Position numbers and translations under genes: made by a program. Below, piece after piece: positions 35,480 to 43,882 of a DNA stretch of 64,000 bases; within the stretch, counting starts at the first letter, position 1, and each line of letters starts with the position of its first letter. Below the pieces are notes generated by a model, which saw nothing but the letters and a program-made list of their open reading frames with translations, was not told where the DNA came from and did no database searches. The DNA is from WTGU01 sp965242855 (GTDB taxonomy: Bacteria; Pseudomonadota; Alphaproteobacteria; UBA828), in assembly GCA_965242855.1 (NCBI GenBank), contig OZ251509.1, positions 124,001-188,000 of the forward strand. The letters run 5' to 3'.

Positions 35480-36295
35480 ATGAGGCTGCGCGAGAAGCGC
35501 GCGATCGTGACCGGCGGCGGACGCGGCATCGGCCGTGAAATCGGCCGCCGTTTCGCGGCCGAGGGCGCGCATGTCCTGCTCGCCGACATCGACGGCGCGC
35601 GCGCGGCGGCCGCAGCCGCGGAGATCACGGAGGCGGGAGGGCAGGCCGATGCGTGCGCGGCCGACCTCGGCGCGGTCGCGGGCGCCGACCGCCTGTTCGA
35701 GGCGGCGCGCGCCTCCTTCGACGGGCGGCTCGACATCCTGATCAACAACGCCGGGATCGCCCATCACGGCGCCTTCCTGGAGCTCTCCCTGGAGGACTGG
35801 GAGCGGGTCTTGCGCAACAACCTGACCAGCGCCTTCCTCTGCGCCCAGCGGGCGGCGCGGGTCATGGCGGCGCACGGGGACGGCGGGCGGATCGTCAACA
35901 TCGGCTCGATCTCCGGGCAGCGCGGCAGCTACGGGCGCACGGCCTACGGCGTCGCCAAGGCCGGCCTCCACCAGATGACGCGGATCATGGCGGTCGAGCT
36001 GGGCCCGCGGAACATCGCCGTCAACGCCATCGCGCCCGGCCCCATCGACACCGGCATCACCAGCTTCGGCCCCGACCAGGAGCGCCGCTACCTGGAGCGC
36101 ATCCCGCTCGAACGCTTCGGCCAGGCCCCCGACATAGCCGGCGCGGCGCTGTTCCTCGCGAGCGGCGACGCGGCCTACGTCACCGGCGCCGTGGTGAACG
36201 TGGACGGCGGCTTCGACGCGGCGGGGCTGATCTTCAGCTATGCCGAGCTGACCACCGTCAAGAGCGACGTCCGCGACCCGGCGAAGAGCGACTGA
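35480..36295 (+). CDS. Short-chain dehydrogenase/reductase
   Basis: Classical SDR (271 residues): TGGGRGIGRE cofactor motif, NNAG, serine in NIGSISG, YGVAK and the C-terminal VTGAVVNVDGG. It ends with an unusual tail (FSYAELTTVKSDVRDPAKSD). Its stop overlaps the start of a second SDR (TGATG), so two dehydrogenases are made together. Confidence 0.88.
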   Translation: MRLREKRAIVTGGGRGIGREIGRRFAAEGAHVLLADIDGARAAAAAAEITEAGGQADACAADLGAVAGADRLFEAARASFDGRLDILINNAGIAHHGAFLELSLEDWERVLRNNLTSAFLCAQRAARVMAAHGDGGRIVNIGSISGQRGSYGRTAYGVAKAGLHQMTRIMAVELGPRNIAVNAIAPGPIDTGITSFGPDQERRYLERIPLERFGQAPDIAGAALFLASGDAAYVTGAVVNVDGGFDAAGLIFSYAELTTVKSDVRDPAKSD

Positions 36296-37047
36296 TGCGT
36301 GTCGCCGAAAGCGTCGCCCTCGTCACCGGCGCCGCCGGCGGCATCGGCCGCGCCCTGGTGGCGGAACTGACGACGCGGCGCGCCCACCGCATCCTCGCCG
36401 CCGACCTGCCGGGGCCGCTGGCCGAGGCGGCGTTCCCGGCGGGAGGCCCGGTCGAACCGCTCGCCCTCGACGTGACGGACGAGGCGGCCGCGCGCGCCGC
36501 CGCGGCCGCCCATCCCGGCGTCACGCTGGTGGTCAACAACGCCGCGATCGTGCATTTCGAGGGGATCGTCGGCGCCTCGCGCCTCGCCCGGGCGCGCGCC
36601 CTGTTCGAGGTCAATTTCTGGGGCTGCCTCCACATGGCCCGCGCCTTCGCCCCGGTGCTGGCGCGGAACGGCGGCGGCGCCCTGGTCAACGTGCTCTCCG
36701 AGGTGGCGCGGGCAAGCGCGCCGTTCGTCGGGCCCTATTCCGCGAGCAAGGCCGCGGCGTGGTCGGCGACCCAGGCCATGCGGGCCGAGCTCCGCGCGCA
36801 AGGCACCCATGTGCTCGCCGTCTTCCCGAGCTCCACCGACACGCCCATGCTGGCCGGCATCGGCGGCGACAAGCAGCCGCCGGAGGCGGTGGCGCGCGGC
36901 CTGCTCGACGCGCTGGAGGAGGGGAAGGAGGACGTCTCGATCGGCGCCCACTCGGTCGAGATCGAGGCGACGATGCGGCGCGACCCGAAGGCGGTCGAGC
37001 GCGAATTCGCGGCCTTCCTCCCCGGCGCGCCGGCCATCCCCGATTAG
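36295..37047 (+). CDS. Short-chain dehydrogenase/reductase, divergent
   Basis: SDR of 250 residues with TGAAGGIGRA, VNNAA and YSASK; serine in NVLSEVA. Start is fixed by the TGATG overlap with the preceding SDR. Its C-terminus (VSIGAHSVEIEATMRRDPKAVEREFAAFLP, of which only the style is typical) places it with SDRs of the YqjQ/DltE side. It converges with the flavin oxidoreductase encoded on the other strand 12 bases away. Confidence 0.85.
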   Translation: MRVAESVALVTGAAGGIGRALVAELTTRRAHRILAADLPGPLAEAAFPAGGPVEPLALDVTDEAAARAAAAAHPGVTLVVNNAAIVHFEGIVGASRLARARALFEVNFWGCLHMARAFAPVLARNGGGALVNVLSEVARASAPFVGPYSASKAAAWSATQAMRAELRAQGTHVLAVFPSSTDTPMLAGIGGDKQPPEAVARGLLDALEEGKEDVSIGAHSVEIEATMRRDPKAVEREFAAFLPGAPAIPD

Positions 37048-37059
37048 GGACGGCGCGCT

Positions 37060-39036
37060 CTACAGCGCCAGGGCGGCCCGGTGGCCGTCGTGGATCGCCG
37101 AGGCCGCATCGCGCGGCAACAGGCAATCGCCGATGCGGCGCACCGGGAATCCCGCCGCCTCCAGCGCGCCGGCGAGGCCGTCGCGAGCGATTCGCGGAGT
37201 GGCATAGGCCAGCAGGGCCACGTCCTCGACGGTGGTTTCGGCGCCGGTGAGCACGTGGCGGCAGGCGACGCGGCCTCCCTTCCGCGCCACCGGCTCCGTC
37301 AGCCGCCGCACGTCGACCTCGAGCCGGGCCAGGCGCCGGTCCACGCCCAGGCGGGACATCAGGTTGACGGCGCGGGCGATCTCGGCGGCAGGGGTCAGCA
37401 GCACGACGCGCGCGAAGCGCCGGGCCAGCAGGTCGACCGCCGCGTAACAGGCGGGAGTCTGGTCCATGTCGAGCAGCACGGCCGTGCCGGGCGCCGGCGG
37501 TGCGCCGGCGGCGTCCGCGTGGGCGAGGCTCTCGACGGCGCGCCGCAGGTCGACCGCCTCCACCTCCTCCGCCAGCGCCGGCGGCCGGCGCATCGCGGCG
37601 CCCGTCGCCAGCACCACCGCGTCCGGCGCGAAGGCCCGCAGCGAATCGACCGTGGCCGTTTCGCCCAGGCGGAAAACGACGCCCGCCTCGATCGCCCGTT
37701 CGTGTTGGAAGGCCGCCGTCCCCGCCACCTCGGCCCGGCCCGGCAGGCGCGCTTCGAGCCGCGCCGCGCCGCCCGGCTCCCCGCCCGCCGAGAAGACGGT
37801 CACCGCGTGGCCGCGCGCCGCCGCGGTCCAGGCCGCCTCCAGGCCCGCGAGGCCGGCGCCGACCACCGCCACCCGCCGCCGCGCCGTCGCCCGCGGCGGC
37901 CGCCAGCCCGCCTCGTCCGCGCCGGCCAGCACCGGGTTCTGGAAGCAGCGGATGGGCCGGCCGGCGTGGATCTCGCCCCAGCAGTAGTTGCAATAGGTGC
38001 AGCGGCGGATCGCGCCGGCGCGGCCGGTGCGCGTCTTGCGCGGCCAGTCGGCGTCGGAGATCAGCGCGCGGCTGAAGCCCACCAGGTCGCAGGCCCCGGC
38101 CGCCAGCGCCGCCGCCGCCGCCTCGGCCGATTCGATGCGGCCCAGCGCGATCGTCGGGAGCCCGCCGGCGGCTTCGCGCAGCCGCGCGTGCAGCGCGAGG
38201 AAGGGCCGGGGCGGGTAGTGCATGTCCGGCAGGTGCGAATCGAATTGAGGACCGAAGGCGCCCTGGCTGAAGCAGAGATAGTCGAGGACGCCGTCCGCGA
38301 CGGCGGCGCGGGCGATGCGCGCGGCCTCGTCCGGGTCGATCCCGCCCGGCAGCTTCTCGTCGGCCGGGAGCTTGATGCCGACGACGAAGCCGGCGCCGCA
38401 GGCGGCGCGGACGGCGGCCAGCACCTCGCGCATGAAGCGGGTGCGGCCCGCGAAGCCGCCGCCGTAGCCGTCCGTCCGGTCGTTGCAGGCGGGCGAGAGG
38501 AACTGCGCGATGAGGTAGCCGTGGGCGCCGTGCAGCTCGACTCCGCCGAAGCCCGCGCGTTGCAGGCGCAGGGCGCTCTCGGCGTAGCCGGCGACGATGC
38601 CCGGGATTTCCATCTCGGCCAGCGGGCGGGCGGCGTTCCAGTAGAGCGCCTCCGGCCGCGCGGAGGCCCCCACCGGCACCGAATCGAGGCCCCAGAGCTG
38701 CTGGCGCCCGATATGGCCGAGCTGGCCTATCAGCAGGCAGCCCGCGCCTGCGACCGCCGCCGCCCAGCGCGCGAAGCCGTCGTCATTGGCCGCGTCGTGG
38801 GCGCTCACCAGAATCGGCGCGCCGCTGCTCGTCGGATGCACGTTGAGGAGCTCGCTCACGATCATCGCCGCCCCGCCCTCGGCGCGCGCCCGGTGGTAGG
38901 CGATCAGGCGATCCGTGACCATGCGCCCGCGCCCGAGGCCGGTCACGGTGGCGGTGTGGACGATGCGGTTGCGCAGCCGGCGGCGCCCCAGGGCGAGGGG
39001 GCTGAACAGCGTCTCGAACGCGGAGGCGGCCGCCAT
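37060..39036 (-). CDS. NADH:flavin oxidoreductase with intact [4Fe-4S] site
   Basis: Second OYE/TMADH-type enzyme (658 residues): FMN barrel with GVELHGAHGYLIAQFLSP and NDRTDGYGG, then a [4Fe-4S] motif CTYCNYC with the fourth cysteine twelve residues on (IRCFQNP), then an FAD/NAD module (VAVVGAGLAGLEAAW). Unlike its paralogue at 21.3 kb, all four cluster cysteines are present. Likely substrates are enoyl compounds or methylated amines; not determinable here. Confidence 0.87.
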   Translation of the reverse strand: MAAASAFETLFSPLALGRRRLRNRIVHTATVTGLGRGRMVTDRLIAYHRARAEGGAAMIVSELLNVHPTSSGAPILVSAHDAANDDGFARWAAAVAGAGCLLIGQLGHIGRQQLWGLDSVPVGASARPEALYWNAARPLAEMEIPGIVAGYAESALRLQRAGFGGVELHGAHGYLIAQFLSPACNDRTDGYGGGFAGRTRFMREVLAAVRAACGAGFVVGIKLPADEKLPGGIDPDEAARIARAAVADGVLDYLCFSQGAFGPQFDSHLPDMHYPPRPFLALHARLREAAGGLPTIALGRIESAEAAAAALAAGACDLVGFSRALISDADWPRKTRTGRAGAIRRCTYCNYCWGEIHAGRPIRCFQNPVLAGADEAGWRPPRATARRRVAVVGAGLAGLEAAWTAAARGHAVTVFSAGGEPGGAARLEARLPGRAEVAGTAAFQHERAIEAGVVFRLGETATVDSLRAFAPDAVVLATGAAMRRPPALAEEVEAVDLRRAVESLAHADAAGAPPAPGTAVLLDMDQTPACYAAVDLLARRFARVVLLTPAAEIARAVNLMSRLGVDRRLARLEVDVRRLTEPVARKGGRVACRHVLTGAETTVEDVALLAYATPRIARDGLAGALEAAGFPVRRIGDCLLPRDAASAIHDGHRAALAL

Positions 39037-39191
39037 GCGGCGACGCTATGTCTCCGCCCCGCCGGCCGCAACCGCAGCCGCCGCTTTCGCGGGAATGACG
39101 GGGCCCCGCCTCCGCCGTCGGGTTCGTCCTCGCGCCCCCTTCGAACCCGCGGCGTCGCGCCTCCCCCCACCGCGCACCAATCGGGACGTTT

Positions 39192-39258
39192 CCCCCGCTT
39201 TCGCGGGAACAGGCTCCGCAGGCGCGGACCGTCATTTCCGCGAAAGTGGGAATCCATC
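39192..39258. repeat. Compound REP-like unit, second copy
   Basis: CCCCCGCTTTCGCGGGAAC, linker CAGGCTCCGCAGGCGCGGAC, then CATTTCCGCGAAAGTGGGAAT. Same two palindromes, order and linker as at 19828-19889, with a few substitutions that weaken the stems. Confidence 0.65.
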
Positions 39259-39324
39259 TCCCTCGCTGCGCCATGTTGCAAACCGAGGCACTGCCCACAC
39301 ATGACGACAGGGGTAATATGGCGC

Positions 39325-39580
39325 GATGAAGACGTTCCTCGACATCCACGACGACCCGCGCACGGGCGGCGGCGCCGTCGAACCGGATGATCGGTGAAGC
39401 CGCCGGTTTCATGGGCTTCCTGCAACGCTTCGCGCGCCGCCCGCCTGTCGTGGGCGATGCCGTTCACGCCGCCCGCAACGCGGCGGTCTGCGTCGCGCAT
39501 GGCGCCGAGGCGCTGCTCGCGCGGGACCGCGATTTCCCGTCGGGCGCGCGTTCGAGGCTGGCGGGCGCCTTGGGACCCGG
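39325..39580 (+). pseudogene. PIN-domain (VapC-like) toxin remnant
   Basis: The frame from 39387 contains VVGDAVHAARNAAVCVAHGA and ALLARDRDFP, which resembles the C-terminal half of VapC-type PIN ribonucleases (the H/D-A-x-x-AA helix and the DRDF strand). An ATG at 39325 opens a short frame (MKTFLDIHDD) that stops after 23 codons. The catalytic N-terminus is missing, so this is a relic at best. Moderate to low confidence. Confidence 0.35.
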
Positions 39581-39717
39581 CGCCCGTCAATCGCGCGCTG
39601 TGGGCGCTCCCTGGCGCGGCCCGGCCGCTTCGAGGCGGTGCGGACATTGCGCCGCGTGGGCGGGTGGCTTGACAATCGGCGCGCGCCGTTCAATCGAACC
39701 TTGAAGGGAACCCCGCG

Positions 39718-40650
39718 ATGAACCGCTGGCTTGCCTTGATCATGCTTTGCGGCGCCCTGGCGTTGCCGGCGCTTCCCGTTCACGCCGACGCGACGGGCGA
39801 TTTGTTCGAGGCGGCGGAAAGCGGAACCGCTTCCGAAGTGAAGGCCGCGCTCGCTGCCGGCGCGGACCCCGGCGCGCGCGATAATATCGGCGAAACGCCG
39901 CTTCACGCGGCGGCGGGGAACAATGCCAACCCTTCCGTGATTACGGCGTTGATCGAAGGCGGTGCGGACCCCGGCGCGCGTGGCAAATTCGGCTACACGC
40001 CGCTTCATGATGCGGCGCAAGCCAATTCCAACCCTTCCGTGATAGCGGCATTGATCGAAGGCGGCGCGGACCTCGGCGCGCGCATGGAAGACGGCGACAT
40101 GCCACTTCACTTGGCGGCGACGTTCAATTCCAACCCTTCCGTGATAGCGGCGTTGATAGAAGCTGGTGCGAACCCCGGCGCGCGCAACGAAGACGGCGCA
40201 ACGCCGCTTCACTTGGCGGCGGGGAACAGTGCTTTCGCCATCAAGGCGTTGATCGAAGGCGGTGCGGACCCCGGCGCGCGTAACAAAAAGGGCGAAACGC
40301 CGCTTCATAAGGCGATGCGCACTCCCTACCTAATCGTCCGGTTCTTGATTGAGGAGTTGATCGAAGAAGGCATGTACCAAACCGAACTTTCCGTGTTCCT
40401 TTCCGGGGTAGCGGCGTTGATCGAAGCTGGTGCCGACCCAGACGCGCGCAACGAAGACGGCGCAACGCCGCTTCACTTGGCGGCGGCATACCATTCCAAC
40501 CCTTCCGCGATTGAGGCGTTGATCAAGTACGGCGCGAACCCCGGCGCGCGTGATTACGACGGCTTCACTCCCTTCGATTATGCGCAAGAGAACGACGCCT
40601 TGAAGGGAACCGAAGCCTACTGGCTATTGAACGAAGGCCGGTTCGAGTAG
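39718..40650 (+). CDS. Secreted ankyrin-repeat protein
   Basis: A 310-residue protein with a signal peptide (residues 1-23, ending PVHADA), so exported to the periplasm or beyond. Six to seven ankyrin repeats follow, each with TPLHxAA and (I)xALIEGGADPGARN-like turns. The repeats are highly similar to one another at DNA level (for example the segments near 39940, 40040 and 40140 share NSNPSVIAALIE), indicating recent internal duplication. One repeat near residues 200-235 is interrupted by an acidic, non-canonical insert (LIEELIEEGMYQTE). It ends YWLLNEGRFE. A truncated relative lies at 55.3 kb. Partner protein unknown. Confidence 0.85.
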   Translation: MNRWLALIMLCGALALPALPVHADATGDLFEAAESGTASEVKAALAAGADPGARDNIGETPLHAAAGNNANPSVITALIEGGADPGARGKFGYTPLHDAAQANSNPSVIAALIEGGADLGARMEDGDMPLHLAATFNSNPSVIAALIEAGANPGARNEDGATPLHLAAGNSAFAIKALIEGGADPGARNKKGETPLHKAMRTPYLIVRFLIEELIEEGMYQTELSVFLSGVAALIEAGADPDARNEDGATPLHLAAAYHSNPSAIEALIKYGANPGARDYDGFTPFDYAQENDALKGTEAYWLLNEGRFE

Positions 40651-40830
40651 GGTGGCGTTCTCCGGCGGTCCTGGCGTGAACAGGGCTTCAAGGCACCCGG
40701 CCTGCGGTGCCGGTGCGGCCGCTTCGAGGCTGGCGGTGTGGACGTCGTTTCCGGAACTGCGGACGCGCGACCCGTTCGCGGCCGCATGACGGCGGTGCCG
40801 GGAGCCGGCGCGGCGGACGCGGGAGGGGGC

Positions 40831-42504
40831 ATGGACTGCGATTTCGTCGTCGTCGGCGGGGGCACGGCGGGGTGCGTGCTGGCGCACCGCCTCTCGGCCG
40901 ACCCGGCGAACCGGGTGACGCTGATCGAGGCCGGCGGCGAGGCGCGCCATCCGGCGATCCGCGTCCCGCTGATGGCGGGATACGTCTATTTCCTGCGTTC
41001 GATCAACTGGAATTACGAGAGCGCGCCCGAGCCCCATCTCGACGGCCGCCGCATCCCCTGGCCGCGCGGCAAGGTGCTGGGCGGCACCTCGGCGATCAAC
41101 GGCATGATGTACATGCGCGGCAACCGCCGCGACTACGACGACTGGCGCCGCCGCGGCCTCGAGGGCTGGGACTACGCGAGCGTGCTCCCCTACTTCAAGC
41201 GCGCCGAGGGGCACGGCGCGCGCCGCGACGCCTATCACGGGACGGACGGGCCGCTCGGCGTCGAGCAGGCGCGCGCGGACAACCCGCTCTACGCGGTCTT
41301 CCTGCGCGCCTGCGCGGAACTCGGCCTGCCGCGCAACGACGACTTCAACGGCGCGACGCAGGAGGGCGTGGGCCGGCAGGATTTCTGCTACCGCCGCGGG
41401 CGGCGGGAGGACGCGGGCCATGCCTTCCTGCGGCCGGTGCGCCGGCGCCCCAATCTGCGGGTGCTGACCCGCGCCCACGCCGAGCGCCTGCTCTTCGAGG
41501 GCCGCCGCGTCACGGGCGTCGCCTGCCGGCGGCGCGGGCGGGCCTGCGCGGTGCGCGCCCGCCGCGCGGTGGTGCTCGCCTGCGGCACCGTCGGCTCGCC
41601 GGCGCTGCTGCAACGCTCGGGTCTCGGCGCACCGGCGCATCTCCGGCCGCTCGGCATCCCCGTCGTCGCCGAAAGCCCGGAGGTAGGGCGCAACCTGCAG
41701 GACCACGCGGGCGTCTACGTCCAATACGCCTGCACGCGGCCGGTCACGCTCTACGGCCTGATGCGCCCCGACCGGGCGGCCTTGGCCTGCCTGCGCGCTT
41801 GGCTCTTCGGCGCCGGCCCGGGCGCCTCGGTCGCGCTGGAGGCCGGCGGCTTCGCCCGCTCGCGCGAGGGGCTGGAGGCGCCGGACCTGCAACTCACCTT
41901 CCTGCCCGGCCTCACGCTCGACGTGACGCGCGCGAAGCAGGGCCGCCACGGCTTCCTCGTCCATTGCTACCAGCTCCGCCCCGAGAGCCGCGGCGCGATC
42001 CACATCGTCTCCGCCGCCCCGGACGCCGCCCCGGAGATTCGTCCGGACACGCTGGGCGCCGACGCCGACCGCCGCGTGGCCCGCGACGCCGTCCGCCTGG
42101 CGCGCCGGATCGTGAACGGGGCGCCGTTCGCCCCGTGGCGCGGCGCGGAGATCGCGCCGGGCGCGGGCGTCCGCACGGACGCGGAGATCGACGCCTGGGT
42201 GCGCGGCAACCTCACCACCGTCTGGCACCCGGTCGGCACCTGCCGCATGGGCGCGGACGCGGGCGCCGTGGTGGACGCGGCCCTCCGGGTGCGCGGCGTC
42301 GAGGGGCTGTTCGTGGCGGACGCCTCCGTCATGCCGGCGATCCCCAGCGGCAACACCGCCGCGCCGACGATGATGATCGCCGAGAAGGCCGCCGACGCGA
42401 TCCTCGGCAAGCCGCCGCTCCCGCCGGAGGACCCGGCGGCGCCACCGGCGCGCGCCGAACGAGGAGCGGTCACGCCTCGGGACGGGCGCCGAAGAGGAGG
42501 GTGA
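40831..42504 (+). CDS. GMC-family FAD oxidoreductase (choline dehydrogenase-like)
   Basis: Flavin-dependent alcohol dehydrogenase (557 residues). Dinucleotide motif DFVVVGGGTAGCVLAHRL begins at residue 4, GMC signature 1 is around GKVLGGTSAINGMMYMRG, signature 2 is ACGTVGSPALLQRSGL, and the active-site pair appears as WHPVGTCRMG and the asparagine in PSGNTAAPTMMIAEKAA. The ATG chosen has GGGAGGGGG directly upstream and puts the FAD motif at the N-terminus. Its 3' end overlaps the convergent TPR gene by 35 bases. Substrate alcohol unknown. Confidence 0.88.
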   Translation: MDCDFVVVGGGTAGCVLAHRLSADPANRVTLIEAGGEARHPAIRVPLMAGYVYFLRSINWNYESAPEPHLDGRRIPWPRGKVLGGTSAINGMMYMRGNRRDYDDWRRRGLEGWDYASVLPYFKRAEGHGARRDAYHGTDGPLGVEQARADNPLYAVFLRACAELGLPRNDDFNGATQEGVGRQDFCYRRGRREDAGHAFLRPVRRRPNLRVLTRAHAERLLFEGRRVTGVACRRRGRACAVRARRAVVLACGTVGSPALLQRSGLGAPAHLRPLGIPVVAESPEVGRNLQDHAGVYVQYACTRPVTLYGLMRPDRAALACLRAWLFGAGPGASVALEAGGFARSREGLEAPDLQLTFLPGLTLDVTRAKQGRHGFLVHCYQLRPESRGAIHIVSAAPDAAPEIRPDTLGADADRRVARDAVRLARRIVNGAPFAPWRGAEIAPGAGVRTDAEIDAWVRGNLTTVWHPVGTCRMGADAGAVVDAALRVRGVEGLFVADASVMPAIPSGNTAAPTMMIAEKAADAILGKPPLPPEDPAAPPARAERGAVTPRDGRRRGG

Positions 42505-43882
42505 CGTTGATCCGCCGGTTGGCGTAGCCGGGGCGGAAGCGGACGGCGCCGCTTTCGTGAATCAGGCTGGAATCGAAGATCACCGCGCGGTTGCAGCGGT
42601 AGGGCACGCGCACCGCCGCCCTGCCGGCTACGCGGCGCTCCAGCGGCGCCGGGTCCAGGTTGTAGTCCGCGAAGCGCCAGCCCGGCGGCACCGCCGCGTC
42701 GTACACCACCAGCCCCGAGCGCGCCGGGTCGAGGCAGGCCTCGTCCGGCGTGATCCAGAGATTGACGTTGACGGCCGCCGCGTCCGCGTGCTTGCGGGTG
42801 CCGCCGCCGTCCTGGCCGTATTTGAACGCCCACGCCTGGAGCGGCCGGTGCCCGCCGAAGATTCGCGGCAGCCGTTCGCCGAGCGCGCGGGCGAGGGCGA
42901 GCACGACCGGGTGGTCGAAGCCCTCGTGCAGATAGGCGCCCAGATAGCCGCCGTGCTCCTTGCAGTCGAACCAGATCGTCGCCTCCAGGCAGAAGCGCCG
43001 GAGGGCGGCCAGGGCCGGCGCGCTCAACAGGCCGTCCACCACGACGAGGGCGGGCGCGGCGGAGGCGTAACGCCGCTGGATAGCCGCCGCGTCGAGGCCC
43101 GGATCGAGGACGGGGGAGACGGCCGCCTCCGGCGGGCGGTGGATCAGACGGTTGAAGAAAGGCCCGATCAGGTGCCGCTCCTCCGCGTCGAGCGCGCGCG
43201 GGGCCGCAGGCGCCTGCGCGCCGCCGAAGCCCGCGAGCACCCGGCGGAGGCCGTCCCGCGCCTCGGCGAGCGCCGGCGCCGCCCGGCCCCGCGCCAGCAG
43301 ATGGTCGAGCTGTTCCAGGTCGTGTTCGAGCTTGGCGCGCGAGGCGGCGCGGAAGGTCGCCTCCTGCACCGGGTCGAGGACCGGCGCCGCCGCCCCGGCG
43401 CCGTCCCGCCGGGGGAAGCCGCGATGCAGCGCGAGCGCCGAGCGGAACCACTTCACGGCCTCTTCCAGCCGCCCCCGCCGCTTGAGGACCGTCCCGAGAT
43501 TGACGCGGGCGGCGAGCGAGCCCGGCGCCAGCGCCAGCGCGCTCCGGAAGGCCCGCTCGGCCGCCGCGTCGTCGCCCTGCCCGAGCGCGAGATTACCCAG
43601 GGCGATGCGCAGCCCCGCCTTGCCGGGCGCGAGGGAGACGGCGGTCTCGAAGGCGCTCCGCGCCCGGTCGAGCGCGCCCCGGTCGGCGGCGACGAGGCCG
43701 CGGACGTAATGCGCGCCCGCGTCGCGCGGGTCGCGGGCGAGGGCCGCGCCGGCGAGCGCCTCCGCCTCGTCCCCCCGGCCCGCCTGCCAGGCGGCGAACG
43801 CCGCGCATCGGGCGCGCACCGCCCGCCCGCCTTGCATATGGCGCCCGGGCGGCCGCTCAGCCGCTCTGCGCGAGTCCGTCAC
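42470..43882 (-). CDS. TPR protein with C-terminal 2OG-Fe(II) oxygenase-like domain
   Basis: A 470-residue two-part protein. Residues about 25-150 form three to four tetratricopeptide repeats (for example AAERAFRSALALAPGSLAARVNLG). The C-terminal ~200 residues carry an iron-site pattern HADAAAVNVNLWITPDEA (H-x-D), a distal histidine in FDSSLIHES and the oxoglutarate-type arginine in YANRRINVTLLFG. Likely a protein or peptide hydroxylase with TPR-mediated recognition, as in other bacterial TPR/oxygenase proteins. Its start overlaps the 3' end of the CoA ligase gene by 26 bases on the same strand. Confidence 0.8.
   Translation of the reverse strand: MTDSRRAAERPPGRHMQGGRAVRARCAAFAAWQAGRGDEAEALAGAALARDPRDAGAHYVRGLVAADRGALDRARSAFETAVSLAPGKAGLRIALGNLALGQGDDAAAERAFRSALALAPGSLAARVNLGTVLKRRGRLEEAVKWFRSALALHRGFPRRDGAGAAAPVLDPVQEATFRAASRAKLEHDLEQLDHLLARGRAAPALAEARDGLRRVLAGFGGAQAPAAPRALDAEERHLIGPFFNRLIHRPPEAAVSPVLDPGLDAAAIQRRYASAAPALVVVDGLLSAPALAALRRFCLEATIWFDCKEHGGYLGAYLHEGFDHPVVLALARALGERLPRIFGGHRPLQAWAFKYGQDGGGTRKHADAAAVNVNLWITPDEACLDPARSGLVVYDAAVPPGWRFADYNLDPAPLERRVAGRAAVRVPYRCNRAVIFDSSLIHESGAVRFRPGYANRRINVTLLFGARPEA

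Larger units (their letters stand above)
39037..39717. other. Intergenic region with REP-like repeats and a toxin remnant
   Basis: About 0.68 kb between the oxidoreductase start and the ankyrin gene. It holds degenerate GCTTTCGCGGG palindromes near 39083, the compound repeat at 39192-39258, a TTGCAAACCGAG copy at about 39275 and a decayed PIN-domain fragment. No intact gene seen. Confidence 0.5.
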
